NCBI GenBank assembly: GCA_046728155.1
Contig: JBKPDY010000147.1
Coordinates: 1 to 17,746 of the forward strand
DNA from: CAWDLX01 sp046728155
Lineage (GTDB): Bacteria; Actinomycetota; Actinomycetes; Mycobacteriales; Micromonosporaceae
Direction of reading: 5' to 3'
Length of the DNA stretch: 17,746 nt
A program made the translations under genes and the position numbers. This document shows positions 12,369 to 17,746 of this stretch, piece after piece; position 1 is the stretch's first letter, and each line of letters begins with the position of its first letter. The notes under the pieces were generated by a model. It saw only the letters and a list, made by a program, of their open reading frames with translations, did no database searches and was not told the DNA's origin.

Positions 12369-13705
12369 TGAGCACGCTCCTTCGCTCGGCCACGCGGAAT
12401 CGACAGTTCCACCTCGGTCCCCTCGCCCGCCGCGGTTCGAATCTCGGCCTGTCCGCCGTGGCGGCGCATCCGCCCGATGATGGAACCCCGCACGCCGTGC
12501 CGATCATCATCCACAGTGGATAGTTCGAAGCCCGGCCCCCGGTCCCGTACGAACACGCTGAGCTTGTCCTCCTCGGCCTCAGCGTAGAGCGAGACGGAGG
12601 CCACCTTAGCGTGCCGGGCCGCATTCACCAGCGCCTCGCGGGTGGCCGCGACGAGTGCGTTGACCTGTTCGTCGGTGTCGGAGTCGCCGACGACGACCGT
12701 CTCGACCGTGATCCCGTAGGTGTCCTCGACCTCGGCCGCCACTTCTTCCAGCGCCGCCGCGAACCGTTCCGTCGCCGCTCCGGTCGGCTTGTACAGCCAG
12801 TTGCGCAGGCTCCGCTCCTGGCCGCGGGCCAACCGCAGCACCGCGGCCGGATCGCCCGACCGCCGCTGGATCAGCGCCAGCGTGTGCAGCACCTGGTCGT
12901 GGACCATCGCGGCGACCTCGGCTCGTTCCTGCTCCCGGATACGGGCGACCCTCTCCTCCCGCAACTGGCCGAATATCCGGTAGAGCAACGGCGCGACGGC
13001 TATCGCCAGTCCGGCCACGGCCAGGAGGGCGAAGAGAAGGCCGGTGACGGTCGCACCCAACTCGAGCGTCGGACCCCGCAGGGCGAGAAACGACAGCACG
13101 CCGATGATCCCGATGACCACCAGGACGCCGCCACCGATCAGACGCAGCAGTAGCAGTCCGCGATCACCGAACGCCACCGGGGCCGTACCGGCGGCCGGAC
13201 CGGTCGGGATCGTCGCCCGTCGAATCGCGGCGGCCGGCGCTGCGTCCGGCAGCTCGTCCGCCCACCGCCGGCGCCGCTCGGGATCGGCCTGATGCCAGAT
13301 GATCCCTACCCCGAGCCCGATCAGAGCCACCAGAGCCACCACGGTGACATCGAGGCCAAAGCCGCCGACCTGGTACTGCAGCACCAGAACGCCGGCCGCG
13401 AGGGCTACGAGACCGGCGGCCTGAAGGGCGACCCGGGAAGTGCGTCGCGGCGCCGCGACCACTCCTGGCCGGGTCGGCAGCACGCCCCAGAACGCGATGT
13501 AGAGCAGGGCGCCGAGGCCGTTCGCGGGGAGCAGGACGACGAAGGCGACCCGGACCCAGACGACGGGCACCCGCAGATGTTCGGCGATGCCTCCGGCTAC
13601 CCCGGCCAGAACCCGGTTCGCCGGATCGCGGTACAGCTTGCGCGAGCCGGTGTCGGCCGGCAGGTACCGGTCGCGGTGGGCGGACATCGTCGGGTTGGGC
13701 TGCAT
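12365..13705 (-). CDS. PspC-domain sensor histidine kinase (HisKA_3 type)
   Basis: A 446-aa membrane kinase. An N-terminal PspC domain (about 22-80; LYRDPANRVLAGVAGGIAEHL) includes the first membrane helix. Further hydrophobic segments lie near 92-110, 118-137, 182-209 and 217-243. The cytoplasmic part has a HisKA_3 dimerisation helix with the phospho-acceptor H269 in MVHDQVLHTL, the N box with N361 in REALVNAARHA, the G1 box DRGPGF (388-393) and the G2 region GSIIGRMRRHGG. It pairs with the NarL-type regulator downstream and probably senses envelope stress, by analogy with LiaS-like kinases. ATG 13705 was chosen; GTG 13765 (plus 20 aa) and ATG 13687 are possible. The stop overlaps the first repeat-unit ATG. 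Confidence 0.92.
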   Translation of the reverse strand: MQPNPTMSAHRDRYLPADTGSRKLYRDPANRVLAGVAGGIAEHLRVPVVWVRVAFVVLLPANGLGALLYIAFWGVLPTRPGVVAAPRRTSRVALQAAGLVALAAGVLVLQYQVGGFGLDVTVVALVALIGLGVGIIWHQADPERRRRWADELPDAAPAAAIRRATIPTGPAAGTAPVAFGDRGLLLLRLIGGGVLVVIGIIGVLSFLALRGPTLELGATVTGLLFALLAVAGLAIAVAPLLYRIFGQLREERVARIREQERAEVAAMVHDQVLHTLALIQRRSGDPAAVLRLARGQERSLRNWLYKPTGAATERFAAALEEVAAEVEDTYGITVETVVVGDSDTDEQVNALVAATREALVNAARHAKVASVSLYAEAEEDKLSVFVRDRGPGFELSTVDDDRHGVRGSIIGRMRRHGGQAEIRTAAGEGTEVELSIPRGRAKERAQ

Positions 13706-13821
13706 ACTCTGCCTGTTTCTCCAGGCCGGTCCGGGTGGAGACGGCTCTCTGGCTCCGATCGTCACATGCGCGTAGGCACGCCAACCAGGGGTTCTCCCCC
13801 GATCCTCGGCTGCTCCAAAGC

Positions 13822-13848
13822 CAGGGTCGGTTCAGGGTCAGGGCCTGA
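13822..13848. promoter_or_regulatory. Possible regulator-binding site in the divergent kinase / PspC promoter region
   Basis: CAGGGTC occurs at 13822-13828 and 13833-13839, exactly 11 bp apart, followed by CAGGGCC at 13839-13845. The last overlaps the palindrome TCAGG-G-CCTGA (13838-13848). One-helical-turn spacing and position 35-60 bp before the PspC/LiaF-like gene make it a candidate operator for the neighbouring response regulator. This is a visual match only. Confidence 0.3.
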
Positions 13849-13883
13849 GGTGCGCCGGCCTGCCTGGCGTCACGATCGGGTGC

Positions 13884-15269
13884 ATGAACGCAGAGCCCCC
13901 TTCCTCGCCGGCCGACGAGCCGGAGCCGGCCACCGCGGACCTTCCGACGGATAGCGTCGGCGAATCCTCTCACGGTGGCGATGAGACGCCGATCGTCGGT
14001 GAGCCCTCGCATGCCGGCGGCCCGACTCCGCCGCCACCGCCAGGACCCGAGCCGCCATCAGGACCACCGCCGGGACCCGGCCCGCACGACCCGCCGCCGA
14101 TCACGGCGTTCGCCTGGCGGCACGGGCTGGTGCGGCCGGCGCAGGGTGGCGGACGGCTCTTCGCCGGCGTCTGCGGCGCCTTCGGCCGTGCGACCAACAC
14201 CGACCCGGTGCTGTGGCGAGTCATCCTGGTGGTCCTGGCCGTCTTCGGCGGCGTCGGCGTCCTGGTCTACCTCCTGGCGTGGTTGCTCCTGCCGGCCGAC
14301 GGAGACACGGCTTCGCCCGTCGAGGCGGTCCTCGGCCGCGGCCACTCCAGCACCTCCGCGGCGCTCACCGTGATCGCCGGGGTGATCTTGCTCATCTCGA
14401 TCGGCGTCAGCTTCTCCGAGCGGTTCAGCCCCGGCCTCCCCGTCATCATCCTGGTCGCCGTGGTGGCCGTGGTGCTGCTGCGGGACCGCCGGCGGCACGG
14501 ACCGACCGACCCCGCCCTCGCCACTCCCGCCTGGTCGGCCGCGACACCCCGTCCCGTCGACACCCCGTCCGGAGGAGCCATGTCAACCCCCACGGCCTTC
14601 GCGCCGTACGGGCCGTACCCGACGACCCAACCACCACCGACCGCCCCGCCGCCGCCCCCACGGCCACGCTCGCCGTTGGGCCGCCTGACGTTCTCCGTGG
14701 CGCTGGTGGTCGTGGGTCTCATCGCCGTCGCCGACCTCGCCGGACTCTCGGTGTCGCCAGGGACCTACCTCGCCGCCGCGCTGGCCGTCGTCGGGCTTGG
14801 CATGCTGGTCGGAGCGTGGTTCGGTCGGGGCCGCGGACTGATCGCCCTGGGCATCATCCTCACCATTCTGCTGGGGGTGTTCGGCACGTGGCCGTTCGAC
14901 CGGGGTTTCCACGGCGGAGAGGTGACCTGGCGACCGGCGTCACTGTCGCAAGTGGAGAGTTCGTACGAGAGCTCGTTCGGCGACGGCGTCCTCGATCTGT
15001 CCCAAGTGGACTTCTCAAACGCCTCCGGACCGGTGACCGTGCGGGCTAATGTCCACTTTGGAAGCCTCGAGGTCATCCTCCCGCCCACTGTGGACACAAC
15101 CGCCACAACGAAGGTGAACTTCGGCGACGCCAACGTTTTCAAGGACTCGCAGAGCGGCGTCGGGTCACAGCCGAACACCGTCACCGACCTTGGCCCGGAC
15201 GGGAGTGGCGGCGGCCAGCTGAACCTGGACGCTCAGGTCGACTTCGGAAGTCTGGAGGTACACCGATGA
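13884..15269 (+). CDS. PspC and LiaF-like membrane protein
   Basis: A 461-aa protein with a Pro-rich, acidic cytoplasmic N-terminus (1-75). A PspC domain (about 82-138; GRLFAGVCGAFGRATNTDPVLWR then a helix ending YLLAWLLLP) is followed by further hydrophobic segments (about 155-200 and 270-335), split by a second Pro-rich linker. The C-terminal 100 residues are a beta-rich repeat domain like the C-terminus of LiaF: FGDGVLDLSQVDFS, NVHFGSLEVILPP, VNFGDANVF, and a terminal VDFGSLEVHR. In LiaFSR systems LiaF restrains the kinase, so this is the likely membrane partner of the divergent PspC kinase and its regulator. The ATG has no clear SD. The stop overlaps the next gene by ATGA. Confidence 0.88.
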   Translation: MNAEPPSSPADEPEPATADLPTDSVGESSHGGDETPIVGEPSHAGGPTPPPPPGPEPPSGPPPGPGPHDPPPITAFAWRHGLVRPAQGGGRLFAGVCGAFGRATNTDPVLWRVILVVLAVFGGVGVLVYLLAWLLLPADGDTASPVEAVLGRGHSSTSAALTVIAGVILLISIGVSFSERFSPGLPVIILVAVVAVVLLRDRRRHGPTDPALATPAWSAATPRPVDTPSGGAMSTPTAFAPYGPYPTTQPPPTAPPPPPRPRSPLGRLTFSVALVVVGLIAVADLAGLSVSPGTYLAAALAVVGLGMLVGAWFGRGRGLIALGIILTILLGVFGTWPFDRGFHGGEVTWRPASLSQVESSYESSFGDGVLDLSQVDFSNASGPVTVRANVHFGSLEVILPPTVDTTATTKVNFGDANVFKDSQSGVGSQPNTVTDLGPDGSGGGQLNLDAQVDFGSLEVHR

Positions 15270-15493
15270 AGAGACACGACGTGGACGTGGTCTCGCTGAT
15301 CTTCGGTCTCATCTTCGTCGGCGCGGCCGGCTGGTACTTCGTCCGGCGCTACCTCGACATCGGGATCAACGTGCCCAACGGCGGCTGGTTCGTCGCCGCG
15401 GCCCTGATCGTACTGGGGCTGCTGGGGGTCGGGGCGAGCCTGCGCCACAACCGCGACGAGCCTGATTCCCTGTCGGATGGAGCCGATAACTGA
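15266..15493 (+). CDS. Small two-helix membrane protein
   Basis: A 75-aa protein with two hydrophobic segments (about 8-26 and 39-58), a basic first loop (VRRYLDIG) and a polar acidic tail. No family function is recognised. The ATG overlaps the stop of the PspC/LiaF-like gene (ATGA), so it is probably translated with it and may belong to the same envelope-stress module. Confidence 0.8.
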   Translation: MKRHDVDVVSLIFGLIFVGAAGWYFVRRYLDIGINVPNGGWFVAAALIVLGLLGVGASLRHNRDEPDSLSDGADN

Positions 15494-15511
15494 CCTTGCA
15501 CCCTGGGGGTA

Positions 15512-15601
15512 GACCGCGCCCGGGCAACCGGTCCGGCTCGGCGGCGTCTGCCGCCACGCGGCGACCCGGACCGGTTGGTTCCACGGGGACCGGGCGCGGT
15601 C
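15512..15601. repeat. Large nested inverted repeat between the PspC module and psd
   Basis: Three stems lie inside one another: 12 bp (15512-15523 with 15590-15601), 11 bp (15526-15536 with 15566-15576) and 6 bp (15540-15545 with 15550-15555, loop GTCT), all perfect. Together they could fold a 90-nt hairpin with about 29 base pairs. It begins 19 bp after the small membrane protein gene and ends about 108 bp before psd. It may act as a terminator for the PspC module, or as a structured leader or protein-binding cruciform. Confidence 0.85.
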
Positions 15602-15671
15602 GTGCGACAGGTAAACGGCGCACGAGTGGGCGGCGAGGCCGGTCACGCGACCGGTCGACGGCGAACACCAC

Positions 15672-15677
15672 TATGCT
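15672..15677 (+). promoter_or_regulatory. Possible -10 box of psd
   Basis: TATGCT (15672-15677) fits TAnnnT and lies 31 nt before the psd ATG, leaving room for the AAGGGAG SD. No good -35 match was found at the expected spacing. Confidence 0.3.
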
Positions 15678-15708
15678 GGCGTTTGCCGTCGAAAAGGGAG
15701 ATCGCGCC

Positions 15709-16968
15709 ATGATCGGTACGTCCTCGCCCAACGTGACGCGTACGGACACCGGGGATGGGCGCTTCCGTGCCCGTATCGGTGCGGTGGCGGCACAGGCACT
15801 CGCCGCGGACTTCGCCAGGCATCCCGGACCGAAGCACGGCCTGCTGCTGGGCGCGGGCGACGGCTCCCTTGTGCTCGCCGCCGCGGTCGACGCGCTCAAT
15901 CCCGACGACACGCTCACGGTCGTCGCCGGCGCCGATGTCGAAGCGGTCCAGACCCAGGTTGAACTGGCCGGGTCGTGGGTCGAACAGCGGGTCAACGTGG
16001 TCGCGACAGTGGCGGAGGCCGACCCGGCCGACGCCCTGATCGTGGCGGACCCGGTCACCGGATCTGCCGACGAGGTCCGTGGTGAGGTGGAGGCGCTGGG
16101 CAAGCACGTGAATCCGGGCGGCGTCGTGAGTCTCGCCGTGCCGGCCGCGCCGTTCCTCGCCGCTGGCGCCGCCGAGGAACTGGGCCGCCAGGCCGTGCTG
16201 CACGGTGTGGGCAGCGATGTCGTGGTGCGCAACATCCCGCCGGTACGGGTGCATCGGCTCCGGTTCACCGCGGCCGACCCGGCGTTGGCCGAGCGTCTCG
16301 CACCGCTTCGTCGCACCAGCAGTGTGCGCCTGACCGCGCACCTGCATATGGACTCGAACGGGGTGGCGGCGGCGGCGATCGCGGCCGGCGTCGCGGCACT
16401 GCTGCGCAACCGCGGACGCCGCCGCCTCTGGCTGCTCCCCGCGCTGGCGTCGGTCCCGCTCGCCGCTTTCTTCCGCGACCCGGAGCGATGCGTCCCGACG
16501 GATCCGTCCACAGTGGTCGCCGCGAGCGATGGCAAGGTCCTCGGCGTAGAGCACGTCAGGGATGATCGGCTCGGCCCGGACGAGTTTCTGCGGATCGCGG
16601 TCTTCCTATCGGTGCTCGACATACATGTCAACCGCTCACCGGTGGGTGGGCGGGTCATCGATCACTTCGTCGTCGACGGCGGCTTCGCTCCCGCCATGAA
16701 CCCGACGGCGGAACACAACGTCACCGCCTATACGGTGCTGGAAACGACTCACGGCACGGTCGCCGTTGCCCAACGTACGGGCATGATCGCCCGCCGGATC
16801 GTGCATCGGTCCCCGGTCGGCGCGCTGCTTGCGAAGGGCGAGCGGTTCGGCCTGATCCGATTCGGATCGCGGACGGACGTATACCTGCCTGCTGGCGCCG
16901 CGACCGCCATCGTCGCGCCGGGCGACCGGGTGCGTGGCGGTGAGACGGCCATCGCGACCTGGAACTGA
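15709..16968 (+). CDS. psd: Phosphatidylserine decarboxylase proenzyme with N-terminal methyltransferase-like domain
   Basis: The C-terminal half (about 245-419) is a pyruvoyl-dependent PS decarboxylase that makes phosphatidylethanolamine at the membrane. It shows FFRDPER (254-260), DIHVNRSPV (304-312), a conserved HNVTAYTVLET region and the self-cleavage site G386-S387 in IRFGSRTDVYLP, which would yield the pyruvoyl-bearing small subunit. A hydrophobic stretch (216-254) probably anchors it. The first ~205 residues are not part of short Psd proteins: they resemble a Rossmann-type class I methyltransferase fold, with LLLGAGDGSLVLAAA (45-59) like SAM motif I and a strand ALIVADP (109-115). Whether they bind SAM is unknown. 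The ATG at 15709 is supported by AAGGGAG 8 nt upstream. It is convergent with pssA, which makes its substrate. Confidence 0.92.
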   Translation: MIGTSSPNVTRTDTGDGRFRARIGAVAAQALAADFARHPGPKHGLLLGAGDGSLVLAAAVDALNPDDTLTVVAGADVEAVQTQVELAGSWVEQRVNVVATVAEADPADALIVADPVTGSADEVRGEVEALGKHVNPGGVVSLAVPAAPFLAAGAAEELGRQAVLHGVGSDVVVRNIPPVRVHRLRFTAADPALAERLAPLRRTSSVRLTAHLHMDSNGVAAAAIAAGVAALLRNRGRRRLWLLPALASVPLAAFFRDPERCVPTDPSTVVAASDGKVLGVEHVRDDRLGPDEFLRIAVFLSVLDIHVNRSPVGGRVIDHFVVDGGFAPAMNPTAEHNVTAYTVLETTHGTVAVAQRTGMIARRIVHRSPVGALLAKGERFGLIRFGSRTDVYLPAGAATAIVAPGDRVRGGETAIATWN

Positions 16969-17042
16969 CCGGTCGTTCGCCGGGACAATTTGCATCAGCC
17001 GGCGTCCCTGCCAACAGCTGGCCGGGCCGGCGGTCAGCGGAC
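16969..17042. other. Convergent intergenic gap between psd and pssA
   Basis: 74 bp between two stop codons. GC-rich GCCGGC-type short inverted repeats are present, which could serve as a bidirectional terminator, but no clean long stem or T-tract is visible. Confidence 0.25.
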
Positions 17043-17746
17043 TCAGGCGGGGATGAGCCGCCGCCTGTGGTAGAGCCACAGCAGCGGCCCGCTGAGCAGA
17101 TAGCCACAGACAATCGCGGCGAAGGTGCCCGGAACACTGATCATGGCGCAGATCGCCGGGAACACCCAGACCCACAACGGCAGCCGCATGATCCGGACCA
17201 GCTTGGCGTACGGGAACGAGGTGACCATCGCCAGCGCGTACACCGTGATCGCGAGCACCTCGGTTCCGGCCGGGAGGTGCGGGCCGATCAGAATGTCCAT
17301 CGCCAGCACGGCGGCGACCATGGTCGTTGGCACACCGCAGAAGAACCGGCCATCCTTCGGCGAGACGTTGAACCGCGCGAGCCGGACGGCTGCGCAGACG
17401 GCGACGAGAGCGCAGGCCGGACCGGCAAGCAGCGGCGAGGTACCGTCAGCGATCAGCCATTCGTAGACCACCACGGCGGCGGCGACCCCGAACGAGCTCA
17501 GATCGGCGAGTGAGTCCATCTGCGCCCCGAACGGGCTGGCCACGCTGAATCGGCGGGCGAGGCCGCCATCGCATCCGTCGAAGGCGACGCAGGCGAGAAG
17601 CGCCAACGCCGCGAACCGGAAGTCACCGTCGATGGCGAAGAACACCGCCGTCATGCCGAGCGCGAGACTCGCCAGCGTGCAGCCGTTCGCGACTGCGAAC
17701 TTGAGCCGCCTGGTCGGCGTCCGCTCGCCGGGCAGCAGCGGGATGG
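17043..17746 (-). CDS. pssA: CDP-diacylglycerol-serine O-phosphatidyltransferase (5' end outside window)
   Basis: Makes phosphatidylserine from CDP-diacylglycerol and serine at the membrane, supplying the substrate of Psd. The CDP-alcohol phosphotransferase signature D-x2-D-G-x2-A-R-x8-G-x3-D-x3-D is complete in FDGCDGGLARRF...FGAQMDSLAD. Several hydrophobic helices follow, ending with the basic tail YHRRRLIPA. The frame continues without a stop to the window edge, reading ...IPLLPGERTPTRRLKFAVANG before the internal Met at 17654, so the true start lies beyond 17746. The motif and the psd neighbour favour serine as acceptor over glycerol-phosphate or inositol-phosphate, though substrate is inferred. 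Confidence 0.9.
   Translation of the reverse strand, partial: IPLLPGERTPTRRLKFAVANGCTLASLALGMTAVFFAIDGDFRFAALALLACVAFDGCDGGLARRFSVASPFGAQMDSLADLSSFGVAAAVVVYEWLIADGTSPLLAGPACALVAVCAAVRLARFNVSPKDGRFFCGVPTTMVAAVLAMDILIGPHLPAGTEVLAITVYALAMVTSFPYAKLVRIMRLPLWVWVFPAICAMISVPGTFAAIVCGYLLSGPLLWLYHRRRLIPA

Noticed and set aside
15496..15708. N-terminal extension of psd from the upstream in-frame ATG at 15496
   Set aside because: The extension runs through the nested inverted repeat and is Arg/Gly/Ser-rich with no family similarity; ATG 15709 has a good SD.

Overview
The window is chromosomal DNA from a high-GC actinobacterium. GTG starts are common, several start codons lack a Shine-Dalgarno sequence and sit just behind a TAnnnT-type -10 box (probable leaderless mRNAs), and the gene order follows the Mycobacterium tuberculosis Rv0948c-Rv0957 block: chorismate mutase, uvrD1/pcrA, M23 peptidase, sucC, sucD, perM, purN, purH. 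The PspC-type sensor kinase and the IcmB-like cobalamin subunit would fit a Micromonosporaceae-like actinomycete, but that placement is inference.

Left block (1-5640, minus strand): sucC-sucD (4 nt apart) encode succinyl-CoA synthetase. They are followed by perM-purN-purH, which overlap by ATGA/GTGA junctions and form a translationally coupled operon. SucD carries an unusual 27-bp tandem duplication. Middle (5640-7645): a roughly 590-bp non-coding stretch upstream of sucC, an IcmB-like B12-binding subunit (minus), and a membrane-anchored M23 peptidase (plus) that ends 3 bp from the end of pcrA. pcrA (minus) is divergent from the aroQ chorismate mutase transcript.

The strongest regulatory find is upstream of aroQ (10199-10392). 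An apparently leaderless 21-codon ORF with consecutive Phe-Phe-Tyr-Tyr codons is followed by mutually exclusive hairpins (1:2, 2:3) and a perfect 13-bp terminator hairpin. This is the layout of ribosome-mediated attenuation, and its codons match the two end products of chorismate mutase. A PIG-L deacetylase follows and converges, 1 bp apart, with a NarL-type response regulator.

Right block: a three-gene envelope-stress-like module consists of a PspC/HisKA_3 sensor kinase and NarL-type regulator (minus) and a divergent PspC/LiaF-like membrane protein with a small membrane protein (plus). Between kinase and regulator lies a 77-bp tandem repeat (3.3 copies). Each copy carries its own SD, ATG and stop, so the array forms a chain of 26-codon mini-cistrons linked by ATGA overlaps. 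After a large nested inverted repeat comes a phosphatidylserine decarboxylase with an extra methyltransferase-like N-terminal domain, convergent with the CDP-diacylglycerol-serine phosphatidyltransferase (pssA), which runs off the right edge.
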